NCBI GenBank assembly: GCA_034370385.1
Contig: JAXMKZ010000011.1
Span: 62,001-126,000, forward strand
Direction: 5' to 3'
DNA: 64,000 nt
From: Coriobacteriia bacterium
GTDB lineage: Bacteria > Actinomycetota > Coriobacteriia > Anaerosomatales > PHET01
Below the pieces are notes generated by a model, which was given only the letters and a program-made list of their open reading frames with translations, did no database searches and was not told the DNA's origin. Positions within the stretch are counted from its first letter, which is position 1. Each line of letters begins with the position of its first letter. Positions 14,921 to 23,900 of this stretch are shown in pieces. The position numbers and the translations under genes were made by a program.

Positions 14921-15952
14921 CTACTCTCTTCTCAGCCGCAGCACCTGCACCCGATGATTCTCCTTGTCAGTGACAAGCACGAGTTCTCCCGACACATCCA
15001 CGTCGTTGGGGTAGTTGAAGCGCCCCGGCCGGTCGCCCTGAACTCCCCAGCGGCGCCCACGCTTGCCGCTGGGGTCAACCTCGGTGATCGCGAAACTGAA
15101 TGCATCGGCGACGAGCGCTGTTCCGTCGTCGAACACCCCGAGACCGCGGGGCAGGCCGAACGCTCGATCGGACGAGTCGCCCTGAGCGGTCGTGTACACG
15201 ACGGTCCCGCTCGCATCGACAGCAAGAATCCGAAACCGGTTAGTGTCCGAGACGTAGATGGTGCCGTCCTTGCCGACCGCAATCCCGTTCGGTCGCGAAA
15301 GCCCATCGGTCTGACCGTCGATGGGCAGGCGCTCGAGCCATACGCCCATGCGGTCAAACACCTCTACACCCGTCTGGTCGGTCACGTAGACCCGTGTCTG
15401 GCCAACGGCCACATCGGTCGGTCGCCAGTCCGCCGAGTTTGGCGGCGCAAACGTTCGCCTGAAGCGGCCTGCCGAGTCGTAGATCGCGACGCGTCCCCCT
15501 CGAAGATCGGCCACATAGACCTCGCCCTCAGCGCTCACGTCAAGGCCGACCGGCATCTCAAGCGGCACCGGCGTCACCGACTCCGTGGTCGCCTTCGTGC
15601 CCTGCGCACCGAACTCCCTCACGAAACTCCAGTCAGCCGCGAACTCCACGATGCGCTTGTTCTCGGTGTCCGACACGAGCACGTCACCATCACGACCCCA
15701 TGCGGCGGCCAGCGGACGCTTGAAATCCGGGTTCTCGCCCGTACCTGGGCCCGTGATGATCTTCACGACCGCGACAGGCGGCACACCCGGATCGGCGATC
15801 CTCTCAGAGCTGACGATCCACGCAACGGCGAGCAGAAGAAGTGTGATCGCCACGATGCCGAACACAGCGCGGCGCCGGGAAGCTCGGGCGCGATCCAGCC
15901 GGCGCGTCTTTCGCGTGTCCTCGCTCAGCTCATCATGGTCCGGCTCGGTCAC
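14921..15952 (-). CDS. Membrane-anchored NHL six-bladed beta-propeller protein
   Basis: This 343-residue protein has a charged cytosolic N-terminus, one membrane helix around residues 28-48, and then six NHL repeats. Examples are RPLAAAWGRDGDVLVSDTENKR, EMPVGLDVSAEGEVYVADLR, LSRPNGIAVGKDGTIYVSDT and FNYPNDVDVSGELVLVTDKENHR. Such propellers act as protein- or ligand-binding scaffolds on the outer membrane face. Its GTG overlaps the TGA of the large propeller-multiheme gene (GTGA), so the two are one translational unit and probably work together. Confidence 0.85.
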   Translation of the reverse strand: MTEPDHDELSEDTRKTRRLDRARASRRRAVFGIVAITLLLLAVAWIVSSERIADPGVPPVAVVKIITGPGTGENPDFKRPLAAAWGRDGDVLVSDTENKRIVEFAADWSFVREFGAQGTKATTESVTPVPLEMPVGLDVSAEGEVYVADLRGGRVAIYDSAGRFRRTFAPPNSADWRPTDVAVGQTRVYVTDQTGVEVFDRMGVWLERLPIDGQTDGLSRPNGIAVGKDGTIYVSDTNRFRILAVDASGTVVYTTAQGDSSDRAFGLPRGLGVFDDGTALVADAFSFAITEVDPSGKRGRRWGVQGDRPGRFNYPNDVDVSGELVLVTDKENHRVQVLRLRRE

Positions 15953-18900
15953 AGCCCGGTCCCCGCGTGTGAGTGACACCCACCCGCGGTGCAGTCGATG
16001 GGCCACTGCGTCAGGTCCGCACCACCCGACAGGGCATCGGGATGCGTCGACGGTCCGACGATATGGCACGAGCCGCAGAAGAAGCGCAAGTCCGCGCCCG
16101 CGCCGACCGGCACGACCGCAAGGCCACTGGCCACGAGCGGCGTCCCGGAGGCTGCAACGGACTCCGCAAGGCCCCACTTGTTGAGCGAACCGTGCGGGTC
16201 ATGGCACGTTTCACACGACAGCGGATCGCCCGCGGCGTAGTTCATATCAGGACGCAGATAGCTCGGCGTCGAGAGTGCGTCGCCGTGCACATCGCCCGCC
16301 CACGACGAGGCGATGTCGGATACGACCGTGGCGCCGCCTGCGCCAAGGGGCACCGGTGCCCAGCCCGAAGTCTCGGTGGATGTTGGCAGTTCGGTGTCGT
16401 GGCAGCGCAGACACTGCCCGACGGTCGTGCCCGTCCAGCCTCCGGTGGTCGAGGGGTCATCCGGATCCACCGTCGGCGTTCCCGGCGCGGAGATGTGTGG
16501 TTCGTGACAGTTTGCGCAGGCGATCATCGAGCCGTTTGCGGCTTGGTCGGCGGCGAGCAGGTCATGCCGCGTAGACGAATCTGCACCGGCAAGCCGCCCA
16601 GAGATGTCGACCGAACCCGGCATCGACTTGTCGACCGAGTGGCACCACACGCAGCGCTGGTCACCGGAATAGGGTACGAGCGAGGGCTCACGCGTGGCGT
16701 GACCTTCATGACAGGCCAGACAGACCACCTCGACCGCATCGGCCGGCGCCGGGATGCTCGCACGGTGCCCCGAGCTTTCGAACACGGTCATGTCTCCACG
16801 CGGCAGCGTGAGTGCAGTCGCGTCATGACAGCCGTAGCAGATCGCATTGCCCGTTCGCACGCCACCCGGCGCGTACAGCAACTTGCCGAGCTCCGGTCCG
16901 CCGTTGTCGTTGTGGGGCGTATGGCACTGACCGCACCGCAGGACCGTCGGAGTGCTGTCAACCGACACCGGGTGCCGACTGGACATGGTCGAATCCGAGA
17001 ACTCATCGAGGATGTCCGGCGCCGACGTGCCGTCATGGCAGCTCAGGCAGAGGGGGATCTCGTTGTCGCCGGGTGTGACGAGCAGCGCCAACTCATTGGC
17101 CGAGCTGTGCGAGCGATGGCACAGCGCGCAGTCGTCGGTGAACGGGTCGTACTCGCCATGGGGCGAATCGGTCGCCGGAGCGCTCAGCGTGTGAACGAAG
17201 ACAGGCAGGCCGATGGCGCCCACAACGCCTGACGCATCGATAGCGGCGATCCGGTACCAGTAGTCGGTATCGATCGCCGCAGACGTGTCCACGTACGATG
17301 CCCCCACGACCGCTGTCGGCGTGGTCACGACCGATGGCGTGCCGGTGCTCGATAGGGCGCGATACAGCAGGTAGCCGGTGGCGCCGGGGAGCGCAGTCCA
17401 GCTCGTCTCAACGCCGGCGGTGGTCGAGACCGCGCGGAAGCGCGCCGGCGCGGGCAGCGCCGTGAGCGTAGCGACAGTCGAGGTCGCCGGTGCACTCGCC
17501 GTCCCCTCGCCGCGAGCGTCGATGGTGGCGATGCTGTAGGCGGCGACGGCAGGGGCCACAACCGATGTATCGAGCCAGGATCCGGGGTAGTTCACCGTGA
17601 TGGTCGCGAGGGCTGAGTACGGCCCGCCGTCAAGCGCACGGTACACGCGATACGCAACCGGCCCAACCGTCCCTGTCGTCTCGCCCCAGTTCACCTGCAC
17701 CGCATTGCGGTACGCGCTGCGAGCGAAAACGATCGCCGGCGGACGAGGCAGCTCGCCCAGCGTGAAGGACACAGCCGGTGCAGACTCGCCGGATACGTTG
17801 CCCGCGACGTCGTAGGCACGCACCGTGAACGTCGTCTCGACCTCAGGTGTCAACCCGGTCAGCGTGATGGCCGGCACGGCGCTCGTGCCCACCGCCGAGC
17901 CGTCCTGAAGTGCCTCGTAGTACGCGACCCCTGAGGTCGTGTCGAACGAAGGCGCCCAGGTGAGGGTCGCCGTAGTCGACGTGACCGAGGCGGCGAGCAA
18001 GGTAGGCGTGGTGGGCGCGCCGCGGTCGTGCTTGACGACGGCCGTCTGCGTGGTCTCGCGGTTGCCGCCCGCATCGATCGAGTAGAAGCCGATGGTGATC
18101 GTGCCCTCACGGGTCATCGCGAAAGGCGACGAGTAGGTCTGCCACGGGCCGGAGGTGCCGTTGAGGCTGTAGTACGTGATCGCCGGCTCGGTGGTCGAGA
18201 AGCTCACATCGGGCGACGTGATGTACCAGTCGTTCGTGCCGTCGGGGATGGCCGGGTCAAGCGTCATCGTAGTCTCGGGCGCGGAGGCGTCGGTGGTGCG
18301 CAGGATGGTCCCGAAGAGACCGACGATCACGCCCTGATCGGGGTCCGCGAAGTCGACGGCGCGCAGGATGTTGGCAGTACCGGGGTTCTGCGCGACCCAT
18401 GTGGCGCCGCCGTCAGTGGTGCGCTGGATGACCGAGACAACCGTTGTGCCACTCGACGCCCCTGCAAACCAGCCATGGGTCGCGTCTTCGAAGTGGATGT
18501 CGTTGAGCGCAACGATCACACCCGTCGGCACCGTTGTCCAGATGGTCCCGCCGTCGGTCGTCCGGATGAGCGTCCCGTTGTCACCGACGGCCCACGCCGT
18601 CTGAGTATCGACCGCCGATACCGCGCGCAAGATGCGCGCCGGCGATATCGTCGTGGTCTGCGTGGTCCACGTGGAGCCGCCGTCGACGGTCTTCAAGACC
18701 GCACTCGGCTGACCGGCTATGCCACCGACGGCCCAGCCCACATTCGCGTCTGCGAAGGAGATCCCGTTGAGCGCAACCGTGGTCGCGATTGAGGCGGGCG
18801 TCTGCGTGGTCCACGTGGAGCCGCCGTCGGTCGTGCGTCCGAGCGTGGCCCCGCCCGCTGCATACCAGCCGTTGTTCGCGTCAACGAAGTCGACGGCGTT

Positions 18901-20994
18901 GATCGTCTGAGTCGTGCCCGAGGTCTGTCCGGCCCACGTCGAGCCGCCGTCGCCGGTCGTCCTGATGGTGCCTAGCGCGCCCACGACCCACCCGCGCGTC
19001 TCTGAGACGAAGTCGACACCAAACAGGTTGTTGGTCGTGCCTGAGGCCTGCACGCCCCATGTCAGGCCGTCTGTCGTACGCAATACGGCCCCCGTGTTAC
19101 CGGCGGTCCAGGCCGTGAGGGCGTCCCACATCTTGACGGCGTTGAGCTGCAGGATCGTGCCGTAGCTGACGCTTCGCCACGTGGCGCCGCCGTCATCGGT
19201 GCTGCGGACCGTTCCTCCGGCGCCGACCAGCCAGCCGTTGTCCGGACCAGCCGCACTGATTCCGTTGAGTGCAAGTGTGGGGGCCGTCTGGGGATTCTGG
19301 GCGACCCAGGTCGCACCGCCATCGGTCGTCCGGAGAACACGCGCATTGGTTCCCACCGCCCACCCGCTGCCGGCGTCTCCCATCACTACACCGTAGAACG
19401 CACCAGCAGGATTGGTCGCCGCTGTCCACGTGGTTCCGCCGTTCGTGGTATAGCGGATCACGTTGTTCGTGCTTCCCACCACGACACCGTTGTTCGCATC
19501 GGTGAAGTAGATGTCTCGCAGATAGCTCGTCGCGCCCAGGGGCTGAACGATCCAAGTCGCACCGCCGTCGGTGGTCTTTCTGATGACGTTCGTCTGACCG
19601 CAGACCCATCCGGTGTTCTCGTCGAGGAAGAAGACGTCAGTGAGCACTGTGGCGACGCCGACCGGCATCGTCGTCCAGGTCGATCCGCCGTCGGTGGTCT
19701 TGAGCGCCACGCCGGCATTTCCCACCGCGTAAGCGGTCTGCGACGTCACCGCAGAGACGGAGTTCAGCTGTTGAGTGGTTCCCGAGTCCTGTGTTGACCA
19801 CGACACGCCGCCGTCAGTGCTTCGTCGGATGCGCCCAAGGGAACCTACGACCCATCCGTGGTCGGCGTCAGCGAAGTGGATCCCTTGCCAGGCCGTAGCG
19901 CCGCCCACGGACCGATTGACCCAGGTCTGGGCACCGTCCTCGGTCCTCATGATCATGCCCGACGCACCCGCCGCCCAGCCGATCGACTGATCGAGGAAGT
20001 ATACGTCGTTGAGCACGACGGTCGTGCCCGGGGCCTGGTTCAGCCAGCTGGTCCCGCCATCGGTGGTGCGAAGCATCGTGCCGGTGTTGCCGACGACCTG
20101 GGCGTTCTGCCCGTCGAACAGTGCGACTCCGTTGAGCGTGACGCTCACGCCGTACTGCGAGAGACTCCACGTGGTACCGCCGTCGGTCGTGTAGCGCACC
20201 TGCCCCGTAAGGCCCACGACCCAGCCGGTGTCCTCATCGGCGAAGGCCACCGAGAGCAGGTTACTCGCGGTGCCTGCGGTCTGCGTCGTCCAGGTCGAGC
20301 CACCGTCGGTGGTCTTGAGGATCGTCCCGGTGTTGCCCACCACGTAGCCCGTGTTCTCATCGACGAAATCCACCCCGTTGAGCGCCACGGTCACGCCCGC
20401 CGGCGGGGTCTGGGTCGTCCACGTCGAGCCACCGTCGGTGGTGGCGCGAATCGTCGCCGTGTTTCCCACAGTCCAAGCCCGGCTCGCGGAGACCGAATCG
20501 ATGCCGTTGAGCTGCTGGGTCGTGTTCGACGTCTGGCCGGTCCACGTGTCTCCGCCGTCGGCGGTGGCGCGGATCGTGCCCACCGTGCCGACAACCCACC
20601 CGGTCGTTGAGTCGACGAACGCCACCGAGCGCAGGTTGGCGGCGGTGCCGGCTGGCTGCGTCGTCCACGTGGAGCCGCGGTCGGTTGTGGCGCGGATCGT
20701 GCCTGCGGCCCCGACGAGCCACCCGTTGTCGGAATCCGCGAAGTCGATCGCTCTCAGCTCAAGCTGCGTGTTGGGGTCCTCGGCGGCCCACGTCACGCCG
20801 GCGTTGTCGGAGTGGAGAAGGGTCCCGGCGGCGCCGACCGCCCATACATCAGAGGCCCCGACGGTGGTCACCCCGAGCAGGTTATTGCCCTGCGGGACCG
20901 GGTTCTGCCAGTACCAACTCTTCTGGTTGGTGGGCGCGGTGGAAAGCAGCGCCGAAGCCATGAAGGGAACAGCAAACAGAGCCGCCGTCAACAC
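15949..20994 (-). CDS. Giant secreted Ycf48-repeat / fibronectin-type III / multiheme cytochrome c protein
   Basis: This 1681-residue protein has a hydrophobic signal at the N-terminus. About 21 repeats of roughly 42 residues follow (residues ~30-900), each of the form GWVVG-x-GTI-x-TTDGGSTW, the Ycf48/Hcf136-BNR type. An OmpL47/Ig-like segment and about three fibronectin type III domains (~990-1270) come next. The C-terminal ~400 residues hold ten CXXCH motifs (CALCH, CLSCH, CGQCH, CYGCH, CLACH, CVWCH, CANCH, CLRCH, CETCH, CGSCH) and one CTAGGCH (CX4CH), so up to 11 c hemes. It likely acts in extracytoplasmic electron transfer. The GTG start lacks a good ribosome site; an in-frame CTG at 21018, 7 bases after CGGAG, would supply a basic signal-peptide start. 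Confidence 0.85.
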   Translation of the reverse strand: MLTAALFAVPFMASALLSTAPTNQKSWYWQNPVPQGNNLLGVTTVGASDVWAVGAAGTLLHSDNAGVTWAAEDPNTQLELRAIDFADSDNGWLVGAAGTIRATTDRGSTWTTQPAGTAANLRSVAFVDSTTGWVVGTVGTIRATADGGDTWTGQTSNTTQQLNGIDSVSASRAWTVGNTATIRATTDGGSTWTTQTPPAGVTVALNGVDFVDENTGYVVGNTGTILKTTDGGSTWTTQTAGTASNLLSVAFADEDTGWVVGLTGQVRYTTDGGTTWSLSQYGVSVTLNGVALFDGQNAQVVGNTGTMLRTTDGGTSWLNQAPGTTVVLNDVYFLDQSIGWAAGASGMIMRTEDGAQTWVNRSVGGATAWQGIHFADADHGWVVGSLGRIRRSTDGGVSWSTQDSGTTQQLNSVSAVTSQTAYAVGNAGVALKTTDGGSTWTTMPVGVATVLTDVFFLDENTGWVCGQTNVIRKTTDGGATWIVQPLGATSYLRDIYFTDANNGVVVGSTNNVIRYTTNGGTTWTAATNPAGAFYGVVMGDAGSGWAVGTNARVLRTTDGGATWVAQNPQTAPTLALNGISAAGPDNGWLVGAGGTVRSTDDGGATWRSVSYGTILQLNAVKMWDALTAWTAGNTGAVLRTTDGLTWGVQASGTTNNLFGVDFVSETRGWVVGALGTIRTTGDGGSTWAGQTSGTTQTINAVDFVDANNGWYAAGGATLGRTTDGGSTWTTQTPASIATTVALNGISFADANVGWAVGGIAGQPSAVLKTVDGGSTWTTQTTTISPARILRAVSAVDTQTAWAVGDNGTLIRTTDGGTIWTTVPTGVIVALNDIHFEDATHGWFAGASSGTTVVSVIQRTTDGGATWVAQNPGTANILRAVDFADPDQGVIVGLFGTILRTTDASAPETTMTLDPAIPDGTNDWYITSPDVSFSTTEPAITYYSLNGTSGPWQTYSSPFAMTREGTITIGFYSIDAGGNRETTQTAVVKHDRGAPTTPTLLAASVTSTTATLTWAPSFDTTSGVAYYEALQDGSAVGTSAVPAITLTGLTPEVETTFTVRAYDVAGNVSGESAPAVSFTLGELPRPPAIVFARSAYRNAVQVNWGETTGTVGPVAYRVYRALDGGPYSALATITVNYPGSWLDTSVVAPAVAAYSIATIDARGEGTASAPATSTVATLTALPAPARFRAVSTTAGVETSWTALPGATGYLLYRALSSTGTPSVVTTPTAVVGASYVDTSAAIDTDYWYRIAAIDASGVVGAIGLPVFVHTLSAPATDSPHGEYDPFTDDCALCHRSHSSANELALLVTPGDNEIPLCLSCHDGTSAPDILDEFSDSTMSSRHPVSVDSTPTVLRCGQCHTPHNDNGGPELGKLLYAPGGVRTGNAICYGCHDATALTLPRGDMTVFESSGHRASIPAPADAVEVVCLACHEGHATREPSLVPYSGDQRCVWCHSVDKSMPGSVDISGRLAGADSSTRHDLLAADQAANGSMIACANCHEPHISAPGTPTVDPDDPSTTGGWTGTTVGQCLRCHDTELPTSTETSGWAPVPLGAGGATVVSDIASSWAGDVHGDALSTPSYLRPDMNYAAGDPLSCETCHDPHGSLNKWGLAESVAASGTPLVASGLAVVPVGAGADLRFFCGSCHIVGPSTHPDALSGGADLTQWPIDCTAGGCHSHAGTGL
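16000..17130 (-). other. Multiheme cytochrome c region within the large protein
   Basis: This stretch encodes all 11 heme-attachment motifs. Several are followed by a histidine a few residues on (CHRSH, CHTPH, CHEPH, CHDPH), supplying possible distal ligands. Motif spacing of about 25-55 residues resembles the doubled-CXXCH fold (PF09699/PF14537-type) of exported multiheme proteins. Maturation needs a System I or II cytochrome c assembly pathway, which is not in the window. Confidence 0.8.
18290..20900 (-). repeat. Tandem Ycf48-like coding repeats (about 21 copies)
   Basis: At DNA level a degenerate unit of about 126 bases recurs, with a core on the plus strand reading CCACGTGGAGCCGCCGTCGG or close variants. 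Each unit encodes one propeller strand set ending in TTDGGSTW. The copies have diverged at most positions, so this is old duplication and not a recent expansion. Confidence 0.8.
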
Positions 20995-21430
20995 TCCGGC
21001 GACTATGACCTTCGGCAGTCCGATGCTCCGGTCTCGCTGCCTGCTGATAACCCAGTCCCATCTCCCGAAGGGCGCGTCGAAACCATCCGACCTTCAGCCG
21101 CGCCGTTTACATGCGCGGCGCGAGGCGGATTTGTTCCTGCAAGTGTAGCACCGCGCGTGCCGAAAAACGCTTGTCAGGTGCGCAAACACCTCGCTGGACA
21201 CACGGTTAGAGACGCCCGCCATCGGCTGACGTCACGCAAAGGGCTCTCCGGTGATGCCAAAACGCGGCACTGGGCGCGCACCGACGCCTCGCCCGTACGA
21301 ATTGCGGGCGAATCCCCACCCGCCGGTCAACGGCCGTGCGGCACCCGTGCGAACGGCGTGAGAACGGGGATAATCCGCCTGTACGCGGATGCGTACACAC
21401 CCGTCACCACGCAAAGATTGGAGCCCGAAG
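20995..21430. other. Divergent intergenic region, 436 bases
   Basis: Separates the large multiheme gene (minus) from a four-helix membrane protein (plus). It holds a GC-rich hairpin at about 21098-21122 (CGCGCCG / CGGCGCG) in the leader of the multiheme gene. Two ACGCAAAG motifs occur near 21231 and 21409, and an ATCCGC/GCGGAT hairpin near 21372-21389. The two ACGCAAAG motifs recall c-di-GMP riboswitch cores, but the surrounding stems could not be matched, so no riboswitch is called. Confidence 0.4.
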
Positions 21431-22135
21431 ATGGCTCATGTACAGACGGATACCCGCCGAGCCGATGCCCTGCAGCTGATCTTCTCGCTCTTCTTGGGCA
21501 TCCTGCTCGTAGTGGTCGTAGGAGTCGGCGTGTGGACGTTCTACCCACAGCCCTTGGGCGAAAACTCGCCGGAGCAGGAAGAACTCGAGGAGCTCTACAA
21601 GGAGCAAGAACAGATCAATATGCGGTCCGGCGGCAAGGAGGCTTCCCTCGCCGATCAGGCTCAGATGAAGCGCGTCCAAGACGACATCGACGCCATCAAC
21701 GACAAGATGTCAGACGAGCGCGACGACTGGGCGGTCACCACCAGCATCATCCTCATCATCTTCGCTACGGTGCTCATGGCGATCTCGCTGTTCTTGCCCG
21801 AGCACCTGCGCGTCTTCAGCAACGGGTTCTTGCTGGGAGGCATGTTCACGCTGATCTACGGAACCGGCTGGTCATTTGCGGGAGGTGATACCCGCGCACG
21901 CTTCTGGGTGGTTCTCGTAGCCCTCTTCCTCAGCGTCGGCATCGGCTACCTACGCTTCATCCGCGGACGTCAGGACAAGACAGAGGCCGCTGCGAGCGGC
22001 CTTGCGGCCAGCGGTGAGGCTGCCGCCACGGACGCGGGTGCGCTGTCTGAGCTCTCCGTGCGGGTGGCCGAACTCGAGCGCCGTAGCGCTGCTGCGGCCG
22101 CGGCTCTGAGCGGACCCGAGGAGCGCGACGCCTGA
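21431..22135 (+). CDS. Unknown four-helix membrane protein with coiled-coil loop
   Basis: This 234-residue protein starts at an ATG behind GGAG. Helix 1 (residues ~14-36) is followed by an extracytoplasmic or cytosolic coiled-coil loop rich in Glu/Gln/Lys (EQEELEELYKEQEQINMR, QMKRVQDDIDAINDKMSDE). Three more helices come next, and then a C-terminal Ala/Glu tail predicted to form another short coiled coil (ELSVRVAELERRSAAAAAAL). No family is recognised with confidence. Confidence 0.7.
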   Translation: MAHVQTDTRRADALQLIFSLFLGILLVVVVGVGVWTFYPQPLGENSPEQEELEELYKEQEQINMRSGGKEASLADQAQMKRVQDDIDAINDKMSDERDDWAVTTSIILIIFATVLMAISLFLPEHLRVFSNGFLLGGMFTLIYGTGWSFAGGDTRARFWVVLVALFLSVGIGYLRFIRGRQDKTEAAASGLAASGEAAATDAGALSELSVRVAELERRSAAAAAALSGPEERDA

Positions 22136-22305
22136 CGTCGGCTCGCGAGGACGAAGCGGTACGAATCAGAGTCGGCGCCACGGTGAATGCGTCGCTCGAG
22201 ACCCTGATACGGCCGGACGAGCGGCGAAACCTACCAGATGCAGTTCATCGGTACGTGCTTCGTCGTCGTCCAGCCGTATGAAGAGATCGTCTCGGCGAGG
22301 TAGCG

Positions 22306-23742
22306 CTATTCCGCCTGTCCCTTGGAGATGAACACATACACCGTGCTGCCCTCGGCAACCTCGTCGCCGGCGGCGGGAAGCTGGCTGACCACGACACCTG
22401 CCGCGCCGGGGCTTGCAACCTCGACCGCCTCGGGCGTCAGGCCCGCGTCCTCAAGCGCCTCGCCCGCGTCGGCCTGGCTCATACCGGTGACGTTCGGTAC
22501 CGGCACGAGCGTGACCTCCGGCGCCAGGGGACCTTCGGATACCACGAGGTAGATCTGCGTTCCCGGTGCAACACTCGAACCGGCGGCGGGCGCCTGACCG
22601 ACGACATCCTTGGCAGGCACACTATCGCTGGAAGCCAGAAGCGTGCGTGAGCTGAGACCCGCGTTGCCGAGTGCAGACCTGGCTTCGCTCTCAGTCATGC
22701 CGGTCACATTCGGAACAGACACGTTCTGCACGGGAGCAGCACCGGAGGACACCGTCAGAGCGATCTCGGCTCCGGCCTCGACCCGGGTTCCAGCACGGGG
22801 TGATTGCTCGATGACGTCACCCTTGGTGACATCGTCACTCGCCGTCTCGGTGACGCGGACTGTGAGACCCGCGCCCTCCATCTGCGCCCTGGCGGCAGCC
22901 GACGACATACCGACGACGTCGGGGACCTCCACGCCGGCGATCGCCACGGCGACGACCACATCCACTCGACCGCCCTTGGCGAGCATCTCGCCCGCAGCAG
23001 GAGTCTGCGCGACCACCGTACCGGGCTCTGCGGCGTCGGTCTCCTCTTGGGACTCTCTGCCCAGGACGAAGCCTGCCTCCGTAAGCGTTGCCTCGGCCTG
23101 CTCGACCGTGACACCCACGACCGTCGGCACTTCGACCTCGGGCCCGGCGGTGCCTCGCGAGAACAGGAAGAACGCGACCAGAGCGGCCGCGATCACGCCG
23201 AGCACGACCCACAGCCACAGGAGGCTCTTCTTCGGGGGCGCGGCAGCCAGCGACCGAGCGTTGGGCTCCTGAGCGAACACGACTCCAGCGGGCACGGATG
23301 GACTCGCGGCCTCGATGACCGCGGACTTCAGTCCGGCCTGCTGCAGGATCTGGGCTGCTTCGTCACGACCCTTGCCGACAACATCGGGGAGGTAGGCACC
23401 GGGAGTGCCTTCGGCAGCCCGACCCGTCGAAGTCAGTATGCCGACCTTGGACCCTGACGCCGCCTGTGCACGTGCGGCGGGGATCTGGTGTGCGACCGCA
23501 CCCGAGGGAATCGTGGAGCTGGCAATGCGCAGCACCTCGACCTGGAAGCCGGCGTTCTGAAGCGCGGTCAGGGCGTCCGCCTGTCTCTTGCCCACCACGT
23601 CGGGTACCTCGACCAACCCGCCCGCGAAACTCGCCGGCCCGGTCGAGACCAGCTGCACGACGGTGGCGCCCGACGGGATGACAGGACCGGCAGGTGCCGA
23701 AGGTTGTGGGACGGTGGGGTACTGCAGGGTTTCACCAGACAT
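22306..23742 (-). CDS. PASTA-repeat membrane protein
   Basis: This 478-residue protein has six PASTA-like repeats (V/LPDVVGKxxxxAxxxLxxAGF). Two lie before the single membrane helix (about residues 172-193, KKSLLWLWVVLGVIAAALVAFFLF) and four after it. PASTA domains bind peptidoglycan fragments in Ser/Thr kinases and PBPs, but there is no kinase or transpeptidase domain here. Having PASTA repeats on both sides of one helix is unusual. The ATG follows GAAGGGAAG; an in-frame extension of 32 codons upstream exists but overlaps a possibly frameshifted small frame. Confidence 0.8.
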   Translation of the reverse strand: MSGETLQYPTVPQPSAPAGPVIPSGATVVQLVSTGPASFAGGLVEVPDVVGKRQADALTALQNAGFQVEVLRIASSTIPSGAVAHQIPAARAQAASGSKVGILTSTGRAAEGTPGAYLPDVVGKGRDEAAQILQQAGLKSAVIEAASPSVPAGVVFAQEPNARSLAAAPPKKSLLWLWVVLGVIAAALVAFFLFSRGTAGPEVEVPTVVGVTVEQAEATLTEAGFVLGRESQEETDAAEPGTVVAQTPAAGEMLAKGGRVDVVVAVAIAGVEVPDVVGMSSAAARAQMEGAGLTVRVTETASDDVTKGDVIEQSPRAGTRVEAGAEIALTVSSGAAPVQNVSVPNVTGMTESEARSALGNAGLSSRTLLASSDSVPAKDVVGQAPAAGSSVAPGTQIYLVVSEGPLAPEVTLVPVPNVTGMSQADAGEALEDAGLTPEAVEVASPGAAGVVVSQLPAAGDEVAEGSTVYVFISKGQAE

Positions 23743-23900
23743 TGAGCTTCCCTTCTCACGAATCACGTACGGTTCGCATTCTCCATGCTCGGCCTCGGCA
23801 TTCTTCAGGCCGGAGCCGGTCAGTCGCTCGAGCACCATTCACGGCTGCTTCGGTGTTCTTCCCCGCAAGGGTGGCCTGGAACACCGCTTCGATCGCGACC

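Noticed and set aside
21225-21420. c-di-GMP-I riboswitch suggested by two ACGCAAAG strings
   Set aside because: The tetraloop/receptor stem and the GCC...GGC pairing around the motif could not be built.
22136-22305. Short plus-strand frame ending MQFIGTCFVVVQPYEEIVSAR
   Set aside because: It reads plausibly but has no ribosome site and only about 30 codons; nothing else in the 170 bases supports a gene.
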